Shown: in pieces, positions 25,720-34,482 of the stretch | How the letters are laid out: every line of letters starts with the position of its first letter | Numbering within the stretch: the first letter of the stretch is position 1 | Assembly: GCF_030316765.1 (NCBI RefSeq) | Contig: NZ_JASZYT010000005.1 | Span: 186,001-250,000 of the forward strand | Length of the DNA: 64,000 nt | Source of the DNA: Variovorax saccharolyticus | GTDB lineage: Bacteria > Pseudomonadota > Gammaproteobacteria > Burkholderiales > Burkholderiaceae_C | Reading direction: 5' to 3' | Program-made: the position numbers and the translations under genes | Notes under the pieces: generated by a model | Databases searched by the model: none | The model's input: only the letters and a program-made list of their open reading frames with translations | Told to the model about the DNA's origin: nothing

Positions 25720-26327
25720 GCGGTCACGGGCGACGCCGCCACCAGGTGCTCGGTGAGGAACCACACCTGCAGCTCGTTGGTGCGCAGGACGTTGCTCACG
25801 AACACGTCGTTGCTTCCGGCATCGCCCGACTTGTCGACCTTCTCGGCGGCCTCGCGTGCGCCGATGATGATCTGTTCATGCGCCTCGGCCAGACGCTTGA
25901 GTTGCACGGCTGCCGGTTCGCGGCCGCGCGGCGGGCGTTCGATCTTCGTGGTCTCTGCGATGTCGGCCGCCATGGCCAGCGCGATGCCGCCCAGCAACTG
26001 GATGCGCTCGGCGAGGATGTCGACCAGCAGCACCTGGCCTTCATAGTGCTGGTCGTACATCAGGTGGAGCTGGTTGAAGGTCGGGCCGACGACCTGCCAG
26101 TGATGCTTCTTGTACATGTCGCGCAGCGTGATGGTGTCGGCCAGGCACTGGTTGAGCAGCGCGACGCTGTCCTTGCAGACCTTCTCCGAAAGGCCGTTGG
26201 GCAGCTTGACGATCTCGCCGTACTTCTGCGTTTCGTGGCTGGTCTGGTCGAGATCGGGCTTGACCGCCTGTTGGCGCTGGGCGAGGGTGCGAGAGGTCGA
26301 GGGCTGCTTGGGGCGCGGGGTTGCCAT
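25716..26327 (-). CDS. dps: Dps-family ferritin-like DNA-protection protein, long N-terminus
   Basis: 203 residues from ATG at 26327, with GGAG 6 nt upstream. The ferroxidase segment HHWQVVGPTFNQLHLMYDQHYEGQ-type helix contains the conserved His, Asp and Glu of the intersubunit iron site, followed by DILAERIQLLGG. Dps dodecamers oxidise and store iron and shield DNA under starvation or peroxide. At 203 residues it is about 35 longer than E. coli Dps; the extra N-terminal arm is Lys/Arg/Gln-rich (RPKQPSTSRTLAQRQQ) and could give DNA binding. It is convergent with mnmH. Confidence 0.93.
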   Translation of the reverse strand: MATPRPKQPSTSRTLAQRQQAVKPDLDQTSHETQKYGEIVKLPNGLSEKVCKDSVALLNQCLADTITLRDMYKKHHWQVVGPTFNQLHLMYDQHYEGQVLLVDILAERIQLLGGIALAMAADIAETTKIERPPRGREPAAVQLKRLAEAHEQIIIGAREAAEKVDKSGDAGSNDVFVSNVLRTNELQVWFLTEHLVAASPVTA

Positions 26328-26445
26328 TGGGTACTCCATGAATTTGATGGCATGTTCTAGCGCCGGCGCCGAAGGCTGCGCGTAGGCGTGGTGCCCGCAC
26401 CCGGGCCGGTCCAGACCGCCTGGTCCGGTTACCGCTGCACGCACA

Positions 26446-26466
26446 ACTGCACCAAAGGACAGTGGC
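26446..26466 (+). promoter_or_regulatory. ACCAAAG box upstream of the DUF2092 gene (site 4 of 4)
   Basis: ACT-GC-ACCAAAG-GAC-AGTGGC matches, with identical spacing, the boxes at 47340, 47759 and 50791. It ends 68 nt before the DUF2092 start. A -10-like CGTATG begins 26 nt after the ACCAAAG core. This is the most divergent of the four. Confidence 0.55.
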
Positions 26467-26534
26467 GACGCCTGCAGGGCTTTCGTATGCTGGCCGGGCG
26501 CCGATCATGACGCCTCACCGGGAAGGAGTCCGCC

Positions 26535-27308
26535 TTGAAATTCAAGTTGCTCGCAGCCGCCCTGATTTCAGCGTCGCTTGCCGCGCCGCTCGTCCATGCA
26601 CAGACCGATCCGTCGGCCACCGCCAAGCCGGTCGAGAACGCGGTCGATCCGGCGTCGATCCAGGCCCTCAAGGACATGGGCACCCATCTGCAGACCCTCA
26701 GGCGCTTTCATGTGTCGACCGGCCTGACCGGCGAGGTCGTGCTGGCCGACGGCCAGAAACTGCAGCACACGGCGACGGCCGATCTCGATGTCCTGCGCCC
26801 GAACAAGCTGCGCGCCCGCATGTTCAGCACCCGCTCCGAGCGCGTCGTCTTCTTCAACGGCGAGAAGGCGACGATCTTCCTGCCGGCGCAGAAGTACTAC
26901 TCGACCGTCGATTTCTCGGGCACGGTCGACGCCCTGGTGGGCAAGCTGGAGGAGCGCTACGGGATCGAGATCCCCTTGTCCGACCTGTTCCTCTGGGGCA
27001 CGCCGGCGGCGCCGCTCGACAAGATCGATTCGGCCATGAATGCCGGCCAGGATTTCATCGGCAAGGACCTGTGCAATCACTTCGCCTTCCGCCAGGGGAA
27101 TTTCGACTGGCAGATCTGGATCACGACCGGAAGCAAGCCCTTGCCGCGCAAGCTCGTGATCACCAACCGGGCCGACGAGGCCCGGCCGCAGTCGGTGTCC
27201 CTGATCGACTGGAACCTCAATCCGGGCTTCAAGGACGACATCTTCACCTTCGTGCCGCCCAAGGGCACCCGGGCGGTGGAGCTGCGGGCCCTCGAAGCCA
27301 AGAAGTAA
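26535..27308 (+). CDS. DUF2092 protein, exported
   Basis: 257 residues from a TTG start with AAGGAG 7 nt upstream. The signal peptide (LLAAALISASLAAPLVHAQ) sends it to the periplasm. DUF2092 members have a LolA/LppX-like half-barrel expected to bind a hydrophobic ligand; here VFFNGEKATIFLPAQKYYSTVDFSG and the final ELRALEAKK fit the family. Function of the family is unknown. It is followed 12 nt later by an Asn-rich exported protein and then a BASS-type transporter, probably one operon, controlled from the upstream ACCAAAG box. Confidence 0.87.
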   Translation: MKFKLLAAALISASLAAPLVHAQTDPSATAKPVENAVDPASIQALKDMGTHLQTLRRFHVSTGLTGEVVLADGQKLQHTATADLDVLRPNKLRARMFSTRSERVVFFNGEKATIFLPAQKYYSTVDFSGTVDALVGKLEERYGIEIPLSDLFLWGTPAAPLDKIDSAMNAGQDFIGKDLCNHFAFRQGNFDWQIWITTGSKPLPRKLVITNRADEARPQSVSLIDWNLNPGFKDDIFTFVPPKGTRAVELRALEAKK

Positions 27309-27320
27309 GGGAGAGCGAAC

Positions 27321-27845
27321 ATGAAGCACTCATTCGGCAAGCTGTTCCTGTTGCCCCTGGCGATCCTGTGCACGGCCGGCCTCGGGCTGGCACCCGAGGC
27401 CGAGGCCAGGCCGGGCGGTGGCGGGGGCGGTGGCCTCGGACACGGCGGTGGCGGCGGCGGAGCCCGGGCCGGCGGCGGGGCGCACGCCGGCGGCGCCAAC
27501 CGGCAGGTCAACAACGTCAACCGCGACGTGCGGGCCAACAACGTGCGCAGCACCAGCGTCAACAACGTGAACATGAACCGCAACGTGAATGCGAACGTGA
27601 ACCGGAACGTCAATGTCAATGTGAACAACCGCGGCGGCTGGGACAACGACTACCATCCGGTCGCGACCGCCGCGGCGGTCACGGCCGGCGTGGCGGTGAC
27701 TGCCGCCGTCGTGGGCTCGATGGTTCGCACCGTGCCGCCCGGCTGCGTGCCGGTCAACTACGGCGGCCTGGTCTACCAGCAGTGCGGCACCGTGTGGTAC
27801 CAGCCGCAGGGCGGCCAATACGTCGTCATCAATCCGCCGTACTGA
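27321..27845 (+). CDS. Exported Gly- and Asn-rich low-complexity protein
   Basis: 174 residues. Signal peptide to about residue 29 (cleavage after EAEA), then a Gly/His/Ala-rich stretch, then a run of NV/NN/NR dipeptides (residues ~60-105) and a C-terminal hydrophobic helix (TAAAVTAGVAVTAAVVGSMV) followed by a short VPPGCVPVNYGG-type domain with two cysteines. The C-terminal motif is seen in small uncharacterised envelope proteins often encoded next to DUF2092. The low-complexity part may be disordered or amyloid-prone. No function assigned. Confidence 0.75.
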   Translation: MKHSFGKLFLLPLAILCTAGLGLAPEAEARPGGGGGGGLGHGGGGGGARAGGGAHAGGANRQVNNVNRDVRANNVRSTSVNNVNMNRNVNANVNRNVNVNVNNRGGWDNDYHPVATAAAVTAGVAVTAAVVGSMVRTVPPGCVPVNYGGLVYQQCGTVWYQPQGGQYVVINPPY

Positions 27846-27866
27846 GGCGGGCCGCTGCGCGCCGCC

Positions 27867-28730
27867 ATGACCGCCCAGGAAATGATCATGCTCGCCGTTC
27901 AGGCGAGCATCGTGATCACCGTCTTCGGCTACGGCCTGGAGGCCACGCTCGACGACGTGCTGTACGTGGTGCGCCGTCCCCTGTGCTTCCTGCGCTCCTT
28001 CGTGGCGATGTTCCTGGTCATGCCGCTGCTGGCGATCGGGCTCGACCTGGCCTTCGACCTGCGGCGCGAGATCGAGGTCGCGCTGGTGGCGCTGTCGCTG
28101 TCGCCGGTGCCGCCCCTCCTGATGAAGAAGCAGGGCAAGGCCGGTGGACGGGAGTCCTACGGCCTGGGCCTGCTGGTGACGATGGGGGTGCTGTCGGTCG
28201 TGATCACGCCGATCGGCATGATGCTCATGACGCAGGCCTTCGGCCGCCAGTTCGAGCTGCCCCTCGGCGCCATCGCGCTGGTGATCCTGAAGGCGGTGCT
28301 GCTGCCGCTGGCGGCCGGCATGGTGGTGCAGGCGCTGCTGCCCCGGGTGGCCGCGCGCATCGCCCGCCCGGCCGCCATCATCGGCACCGTGCTGCTGGCC
28401 GTCGTCGCGCTGCTGATCGTGTACGCCAGCCGGCATGCGATCCTGGGGCTGTTCGGCAACGGCACCCTCTTGGCGCTGATCGCCTTCATCGTCGCCGGGC
28501 TGGCCGCCGGCCATTGGCTGGGCGGGCCCGACGCGCAGGATCGCGTGGTGCTCGCGCTGTCGACCGCGTCGCGCCATCCGGGCATCGCGCTGGCGCTGGC
28601 GACCTTCAACTTTCCGAACGAGCCCGGCGTGACCGCGGCGATCCTGCTCTACCTGCTGGTCAACGTGCTGGTGTCGATGGTTTACGTGACCTGGCAGCGC
28701 AAGCGCATCGGCTCGGCGGCCGTCGCCTGA
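27867..28730 (+). CDS. BASS-type (bile acid:sodium symporter-like) membrane transporter
   Basis: 287 residues, about nine to ten membrane segments. Sequence such as LSLSPVPPLLMKKQGKAGG and STASRHPGIALALATFNFPNE matches the crossover regions of the bile acid:sodium symporter superfamily. Bacterial members move organic anions with sodium. It starts with ATG at 27867, 21 nt after the Asn-rich gene, and ends 3 nt before the convergent M50 protease gene. Substrate unknown. Confidence 0.85.
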   Translation: MTAQEMIMLAVQASIVITVFGYGLEATLDDVLYVVRRPLCFLRSFVAMFLVMPLLAIGLDLAFDLRREIEVALVALSLSPVPPLLMKKQGKAGGRESYGLGLLVTMGVLSVVITPIGMMLMTQAFGRQFELPLGAIALVILKAVLLPLAAGMVVQALLPRVAARIARPAAIIGTVLLAVVALLIVYASRHAILGLFGNGTLLALIAFIVAGLAAGHWLGGPDAQDRVVLALSTASRHPGIALALATFNFPNEPGVTAAILLYLLVNVLVSMVYVTWQRKRIGSAAVA

Positions 28731-28733
28731 GCT

Positions 28734-30836
28734 TCAGAACCCGCTCTCGCGCAGCAGCACCGCGAACACGCGGGTCAGTCCCTCGCCCAGCAGGCTGCGC
28801 CGGGCGGCCTCGATCTGCAGGTGGCCCCGGGTTTCTCGCAAGGCCGGCGGCGGCGCATCGAGTTGCACCAGCACATGGAACAGGGCTGGCGTCGGCACCA
28901 GCGCCTCGCCGTGCGGCGCGACGCCGAGCGGCCCGCCGAAGCGCGATGCCAGCGCCGGGTGCTCGAGCTGGTTGATGCGGGTGCTGCCGACGTCGATCAC
29001 GCGGCCCTCGATCGGCGTCGGCTGCCCTTCGGGGTAGAAGCGCACCGTGCCGCCCGGCGTCAGGCGCTGCACCTCGTCCTGCCGGACATAGGCATCGACC
29101 TGCCAGCGCGACGGATCGACCAGCACGCCGATCAGTTCGCGGCTGCCGATCCACTGGCCGCCGCGCCGCTCCGGATCGAGGTCCAGCCACTGGCCCGCGA
29201 ACGGCGCCTGCAGCTGCAGCCGCGCCATCTCGGCGCGGGCCGCGCGCGCCTGCTCGACTTGCACGCCCAGGCGCTGGCGGATGCCGGCCTGCCGTTCGAG
29301 GCCGGAAGGATCGGCGATCAGTCCGGCCAGGCGTTCCTGGTAGCCGCGGATGCTGGCCTCGTTGGCCTGCGAGCGCGCCATGATGTCGGGCTCGTCGAGC
29401 ACGGCCAGCGTCTCGCCCGCCCGCACCGGGCCCGCGGGGCGCACCTGCTGGAGCAGGGCAGGGTAGGGCGCATAGACGCGCATCTGCACCTCGGCGCGCG
29501 CCAGCCCGACGGCATGGACCTGCGTGCGCCAGGGCAGGGCCAGCAGCAGCAGCAGGCCGAGCAGTACGGCGCCGAGCAGCAGCCGGCGCCCGCGCACCAC
29601 CTGCTGGCGCCGCGCCCACCAGTGCCGGAGTTCGCGCCACACCGGCATCGCGATGAACCACGAGATCTCGACCGCGAACAGGAGGATCCCGAGCGCCTTG
29701 AAGAAGAACAGGTAGACCGCCACCGCGATGCCGAGAAAGACCGCCAGCCTATAGAGCCAGGTGAGCATCGCGAAGGCCACCAGCAGCCGCCGGCGCGGCG
29801 GCGCGAAGTCCTCCGGCCAGGGCTCGGGCAGGCCCAGCAGCGTGCGTCGCAGCGCGACACGGGCCAGGGCCGAGGAGCGCTCGTGCAGGTTCGGGAAGTC
29901 CAGCAGGTCCGACAGGATGAAGTAGCCGTCGAAGCGCATGAAGGGGCTCGCATTGAGCGCCAGCGACAGCACCCAGCTGGTGGTCGCGAGGTACAGCAGC
30001 GCATTGCGCAGCGGCCCCGGGTCGCTGAGCGCCCAGCCCAGCGTCGCCAGGCCGGCGAGCCCGAGCTCGGTGAGGATGCCGGCCGAGGCGATCGCCAGCC
30101 GCTGGCGCGCGCGCGGCAGCTTCCAGCTTTCGCCGGTGTCGGTGTAGAGCATCGGCCACAGCACGACGAAGGCCACGCCCATGTGGGCCACGCGCAGGCC
30201 GAGCCGCGTCGCGACCAGCGCATGGCCGAGCTCGTGGAGGGTCTTGGCGACGATCAGCGCCAGCGCGAAGCTCAACAGGCCTTCGGTCGTGAAGGACTCC
30301 ACCACCGCGCTCGCGAAGGTGTCCCACTGGTGCAGCACCATCACGATGCCGGCCAGGCTCAGCAGGATCACGGCCCAGGCCGTGAACGGATGGAACAGCC
30401 AGTCGAGATGGCCCGCGACCCGGCCCAGCAGCCGCTGCGGGCGCAGCAGCGGAATGCGGAAGAACAGGTAGTGGTGCAGCCACCAGCGCCAACTGGTCCA
30501 GCGCCGCGACGGGCTGCCGTTCTGCAGCCGCGCGATGCCTTCGGCTCCGGGGCGCAGCAGCTGGTTCTGCTCGAGAAAACGACGGAAGTCGAGCACCTGG
30601 CCCACCTCCGGCCGGAGCGCCGTCTGGTCCGCGATCTGACGGCTGATCTGGCGCGGCGACTGCTCCCAGCGCAGCAGGCATTCGAACTCGAGCCAGCCGA
30701 TCCGGTAGAAGCGATTGACGACCGTGTCCTGGATCACCCAGGCCGGATCGCCGCGCAGGCCCGGCGCCGCTTCGCGCAGCCGCAGGTCTTCGCGCAGCGG
30801 CGGGGTCGGCTGGTCGGCGGCGTCGTCGTTCACCAT
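28734..30836 (-). CDS. M50 (site-2 protease type) zinc metalloprotease fused to HlyD-like adaptor
   Basis: 700 residues. An N-terminal soluble part (~1-110) precedes membrane helices; HELGHA at 201-206 is the intramembrane zinc site and RFDGYF (Asp303) the third ligand, both typical of M50 proteases. After about ten membrane segments the C-terminal ~250 residues form an HlyD-type periplasmic arm: lipoyl-like half motif, short coiled coil and beta-barrel (FAGQWLDLDPERRGGQWIG). It overlaps the adaptor gene by 7 nt and is last in an operon with TolC, two HlyD-type proteins and a giant repeat protein. No ABC ATPase is present, so this fusion may take the exporter or substrate-processing role. Confidence 0.88.
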   Translation of the reverse strand: MVNDDAADQPTPPLREDLRLREAAPGLRGDPAWVIQDTVVNRFYRIGWLEFECLLRWEQSPRQISRQIADQTALRPEVGQVLDFRRFLEQNQLLRPGAEGIARLQNGSPSRRWTSWRWWLHHYLFFRIPLLRPQRLLGRVAGHLDWLFHPFTAWAVILLSLAGIVMVLHQWDTFASAVVESFTTEGLLSFALALIVAKTLHELGHALVATRLGLRVAHMGVAFVVLWPMLYTDTGESWKLPRARQRLAIASAGILTELGLAGLATLGWALSDPGPLRNALLYLATTSWVLSLALNASPFMRFDGYFILSDLLDFPNLHERSSALARVALRRTLLGLPEPWPEDFAPPRRRLLVAFAMLTWLYRLAVFLGIAVAVYLFFFKALGILLFAVEISWFIAMPVWRELRHWWARRQQVVRGRRLLLGAVLLGLLLLLALPWRTQVHAVGLARAEVQMRVYAPYPALLQQVRPAGPVRAGETLAVLDEPDIMARSQANEASIRGYQERLAGLIADPSGLERQAGIRQRLGVQVEQARAARAEMARLQLQAPFAGQWLDLDPERRGGQWIGSRELIGVLVDPSRWQVDAYVRQDEVQRLTPGGTVRFYPEGQPTPIEGRVIDVGSTRINQLEHPALASRFGGPLGVAPHGEALVPTPALFHVLVQLDAPPPALRETRGHLQIEAARRSLLGEGLTRVFAVLLRESGF

Positions 30837-32170
30837 CCGGTCCAGGCGCGCAGCGCAGCCAGCGGCCGGCGCAGCAGGTAGTAGCCCAGCATCACGCGCT
30901 CGCCCTGCAGCTTGGCCGTGCCATGGAGGCCGAGCCGGGCGTGTGCCGGCGTGCCCTCGATGCTGGCCAGCAGGCGGTACGAGGCCACGCCTTCGTCGCT
31001 GGTCTTCGCCTGGTAGCTGGTCTCGAGGATGCGGCCGTGCAGGGGGTCCAGCGGGTAGGCGGTGAGGAACAGCGTCACGGGGGCGCCGGGCTCGATCGCG
31101 ATGGCGTCGGCCACCGGCAGCTGCACGCGCATGCCGGGCTGCGTCGGGTCGGCCACGTGCAGGATGCGCTCGCCGGTCACCACCGGCTTGCCGAGCCAGT
31201 CGTCGGGGTCGCTGAAGACCGCCACGCCGGCCCGCGGCGACAGCACCTGGGTGCGCCTGAGCTGCGCCTCGACCGCCGCCAGCTCGGCCCGGCGCTGCCG
31301 CGCCTGGGCGCCGAGCAGGGTCAGCTCGTTCTTGCTCTGCGGGTTGTCGAAGGCGCGCTGGCTGGCGGCTTGCAGCTCGGCATCGGCCACGGCGACTTCC
31401 TTGTCGAGCACGTCGGCGCGATTGCGCAGCGTGGTCTCGTCGAGCAGGAACAGCGGCGTGCCGACCTCGACCGCCTGGTTGGGCCGCACCTGCATGCGCT
31501 GGATCACGCCGTCGATCGGCGAGCTGACGACCTGGGCATTCATCGACACCACTTCGGCCGGTGCCAGCGTGGTCTGGCTGACCGGCAGCAGCAGCAGGGC
31601 TGCCAGCAGCGCCAGTCCGATCAGCCAGTGGCTGCGCCTGGGCCGCCAGCGCGGAAGCCGCCGCCGCGCCGCGAACGCGGCCCAGCAGTGCGCCCAGGTC
31701 TGCCAGACGCCCTGCAGCAGCCCGCGCAGCGGTTCGGCGGGCGGCTGGTCGAGCAGGAAGACCAGCAGCCCCAGCCGGTGGCCTTCGCGGTCGTGCATCG
31801 GAATGCACCAGAGGCCCGCGGGCCACCATTCGGCCCAGCCTTCGGCGATGTCTTCGGGCAGCGCCAGGGCATCGCGCGCCAGCCAGCGCGGCTGGCCGTC
31901 CGGCAGCTGGGTCGACAGCCAGCGGCCGGCGCGTTTCAGCCAGACCAGGTAGGGCGAGTCCTCGGTCGGCCGGGCCAGTCCCGAGACGCACAGCAAGGCG
32001 AGGCGGTCGCCCTGTTGCGCCAGCACCAGTGCCTGGCGGAAGCGCAGCAGCGGATGCAGGTCGTTGGCCATCGAGAACCCGAGCGCTTCGAGCGTCGGCG
32101 CCGCCAGTGCGCGATCCCGCAGCGCGCTCAGGCTGGCCAGCAGCTGGAGGTGCGCCGAGGGCTCGGTCAC
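30830..32170 (-). CDS. GAF-like/HlyD membrane-fusion protein
   Basis: 446 residues. The N-terminal ~170 residues look like a cytoplasmic GAF-type domain (SALRDRALAAPTLEALGF to GHRLGLLVFLLDQPP). A single membrane helix (~183-203, HWLIGLALLAALLLLPVS) leads to an HlyD-type periplasmic part with the lipoyl motif SPIDGVIQRMQVRPNQAVEVG, a coiled coil and a beta-barrel. A cytosolic sensor joined to a periplasmic adaptor is unusual; it may regulate assembly of the export channel. It overlaps both neighbours by 4 to 7 nt. Confidence 0.87.
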   Translation of the reverse strand: MTEPSAHLQLLASLSALRDRALAAPTLEALGFSMANDLHPLLRFRQALVLAQQGDRLALLCVSGLARPTEDSPYLVWLKRAGRWLSTQLPDGQPRWLARDALALPEDIAEGWAEWWPAGLWCIPMHDREGHRLGLLVFLLDQPPAEPLRGLLQGVWQTWAHCWAAFAARRRLPRWRPRRSHWLIGLALLAALLLLPVSQTTLAPAEVVSMNAQVVSSPIDGVIQRMQVRPNQAVEVGTPLFLLDETTLRNRADVLDKEVAVADAELQAASQRAFDNPQSKNELTLLGAQARQRRAELAAVEAQLRRTQVLSPRAGVAVFSDPDDWLGKPVVTGERILHVADPTQPGMRVQLPVADAIAIEPGAPVTLFLTAYPLDPLHGRILETSYQAKTSDEGVASYRLLASIEGTPAHARLGLHGTAKLQGERVMLGYYLLRRPLAALRAWTGW

Positions 32171-32946
32171 GGGCCTGTCGTGAAGCGGGCGATGCCGCTC
32201 ATGCCCGGAATCAGTTCGGGATGCTCGGCGTTGAGGCGCGCCTCCAGCTCGACGGTCTGCGCCACCGCGTCGACCCGGGCGTTGATCGCGCTGACCTGTG
32301 CCGCATAGCTCTTGCCGGTTTCGTGGATGCCGACCGTGAGCGGCGTGCCGGGCTTGAGCCGCGCCAGCAGGTTGGAGGGCACGTTGAGGCGCACCTTGAG
32401 CGGCCCGTCGCTGACCAGTTCGAACATCGGCGTGCCGGCGCTCACGGTCTGGTGCGGCTTCGCGAGCACCTTGGCGATGCGGCCGCCGAAGGGCGCGCGC
32501 ACCTGGCAGTAGCCGGCCTGGGTGCGCGCCAGGGTCAGGGCGCCCTCGGTCTTCTCGACCTCGGTGGTCGCCATCAGCACCTCGAGGTCGCCGGCAGCGT
32601 TGAGCTTCTGCAGGTTGCGCTTGGCATCGAGGTTCTGGCGCGCCATGTTGAGCTCCGCGCCGGCCACCTTGGCGCGCGCCTGGGTCTCGGTGCAGATGAA
32701 CTGCGCGAGCAGGGCGTTCTTCGCCACCTTCTGGCCCAGCTCCGCCTGCAGCTCGCCGATGGTGCCGTTCATCTGGCTGGACAGCGTGGTCTCGGTGCGC
32801 GCCACCAGCAGCACGCGGATCGCGCCCGGGTCGTCCGCCGGGCCCGGCGCGTTGCGTGCGTCGGCGGCCCAGCCGGCGGGCAGCACCCCGACCGCGGCGG
32901 CGGCCAGCAGGGTCCGCAAGGCGCGATCAAGGCTTGGCGGCGACAT
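32167..32946 (-). CDS. HlyD/RND-type periplasmic adaptor protein
   Basis: 259 residues with an N-terminal signal peptide (RTLLAAAAVGVLPAGWA). The mature protein has the paired lipoyl half-motifs around a short coiled coil (NGTIGELQAELGQKV and RAPFGGRIAKVLAKPHQTV) and a beta-barrel. At this size it is a minimal adaptor that bridges an inner-membrane partner and the TolC-like channel. Its ATG lies inside the end of the TolC gene (20-nt overlap) and its stop overlaps the GAF-HlyD gene, so all export components are coupled. Confidence 0.9.
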   Translation of the reverse strand: MSPPSLDRALRTLLAAAAVGVLPAGWAADARNAPGPADDPGAIRVLLVARTETTLSSQMNGTIGELQAELGQKVAKNALLAQFICTETQARAKVAGAELNMARQNLDAKRNLQKLNAAGDLEVLMATTEVEKTEGALTLARTQAGYCQVRAPFGGRIAKVLAKPHQTVSAGTPMFELVSDGPLKVRLNVPSNLLARLKPGTPLTVGIHETGKSYAAQVSAINARVDAVAQTVELEARLNAEHPELIPGMSGIARFTTGP

Positions 32947-34456
32947 CTGTCTTGACCTCGTTGCCGGCCAGCAGGCCGCGCTGGCTGTTGATCGTGCGTT
33001 CGATCTCCGCCGCCAGCGTGCGCACGTCGTTCTTCTCGATGGCCTCGGGCAGCACGTCGAAGCCGATCGAGTTGTAGAGCCGGCCCTGCGCCGCCTGGGC
33101 GTTCGAGTAGGCGGCCTCCCGCTGGTAGCGCGACAGCAGCATCCGGCCTTCGGCACGGATCAGCTCCAGCTCGGTGCCGACCGAGGCGGTGCGCGCGGAC
33201 TGCGCATACTCGAGCAGCCGCTGGTCGACGCGCAGGCTTTCGTCGGCGAACGCCACCTCCTGGCGCGCCAGCTGGTAGCGCAGGTAGCCGACCCGCACCT
33301 GCGTCAGCACCGCCATCGACAGGGCGGTGCGCCGCGCCTCGGCGGTCTGGTTCTGGCTCTGCTGCGCGGCATTGAGCGAAGGCAGCTGGGCCAGCTTCAG
33401 CAGGTTGAACGAGACCTGCAGGCCGATCGCGTTCCAGGAGTTGTTGAAGAGGTAGATGTTGGAGTCGTACTGGTGGCCGAGGTTGATGCTCGCGTTGGGC
33501 CACAGCAGGGCCTTGGCGATCTTCAGGTCGTAGTCGTCGACCCGCATGCGGTACCACTCCTCCATGATCTCGGGCCGGTTTTCCAGCGACAGCTGCTCGA
33601 GGCGATCGATGTCGCGCGTGACCTCGGGCATCGGCGGCTCGGGCATGTCGGCCAGCACCATGCGGGTGCCCGGGGGCAGCGACATCAGCGCGATCAGCTC
33701 GGCCTGCGAGAACTCCAGGTCCTGGCGCCGCACCGTCAGCAGGTACACCGAGTCGAGCAGCGCGCGCTGGTAGGCCAGGATGTCCTGTCGCGGCAGCAGG
33801 CCCTTGGTCTCGGCCTCGCGGGCCGCCGCGAGCGCCTTGTGGGTGCGCTCCAGCAGGCCGTCGACCTGCGGCAGCAGGCGCTGCGCACCGAGCGCGCGCC
33901 AGTAGGCGTTGCGCACGTCCTGCAGCACGTTCTGCGCGACCTTGCGGCGGCGCTCGTTCGCCATCAGGATCTGGTCGGACTTCTGCTGCGTGCGGTAGTA
34001 GGCGACGCCGAAGTCGAGCAGGCTCCAGCTCAGGCCCAGGCCGTAGAGGTCGCGCTCGCGCTGCTCGGAGGTCGAGGCGCGCAGGCTGACCTGGCCGTCC
34101 TCGATGCCGACCGAGGTGCCGCCCGAATCGTTGTTGCGATTGACGTAGCCGGCCGACGCCACCACCCGCGGCAGCATCTCGTAGCTGGCGACATCGCGCA
34201 GGTTCGAGGCCAGCGCGCCCTCCATGAGCTTCAAGCGGTAGTCGAGGTTGTACTTGAGGGCGCGCGCAGCCGCTTCGTAGAAGGTGATCGGGACGGTCAC
34301 CGGTTCCTGGTCGACGTACATGCGGACCTTGTCCTCGGTCACGCGCTTGCGCAGCTCGTCCTGCGTATAGGGGCTCGGCTCGAGCGAGCCGCAGGCGCTC
34401 AGCAGCAGTACCGGCGCCAGGGCGGCGGTCAGGCGCTTGAGTGGATTCCCTGCCAT
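32927..34456 (-). CDS. TolC-family outer-membrane channel lipoprotein
   Basis: 509 residues from ATG at 34456, which has AAGGA 7 nt upstream and gives a clean lipoprotein signal (lipobox LLSAC). An upstream ATG at 34486 overlaps the adhesin stop (ATGA) and is the alternative start. Two long alpha-helical repeats and strand segments (ASINLGHQYDSNIYLF) fit the TolC fold. It would form the outer-membrane exit duct for the giant repeat protein encoded immediately upstream. Confidence 0.92.
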   Translation of the reverse strand: MAGNPLKRLTAALAPVLLLSACGSLEPSPYTQDELRKRVTEDKVRMYVDQEPVTVPITFYEAAARALKYNLDYRLKLMEGALASNLRDVASYEMLPRVVASAGYVNRNNDSGGTSVGIEDGQVSLRASTSEQRERDLYGLGLSWSLLDFGVAYYRTQQKSDQILMANERRRKVAQNVLQDVRNAYWRALGAQRLLPQVDGLLERTHKALAAAREAETKGLLPRQDILAYQRALLDSVYLLTVRRQDLEFSQAELIALMSLPPGTRMVLADMPEPPMPEVTRDIDRLEQLSLENRPEIMEEWYRMRVDDYDLKIAKALLWPNASINLGHQYDSNIYLFNNSWNAIGLQVSFNLLKLAQLPSLNAAQQSQNQTAEARRTALSMAVLTQVRVGYLRYQLARQEVAFADESLRVDQRLLEYAQSARTASVGTELELIRAEGRMLLSRYQREAAYSNAQAAQGRLYNSIGFDVLPEAIEKNDVRTLAAEIERTINSQRGLLAGNEVKTDVAAKP

Positions 34457-34482
34457 GAGTTGTCCTTTTTTCATCGCCGTTG

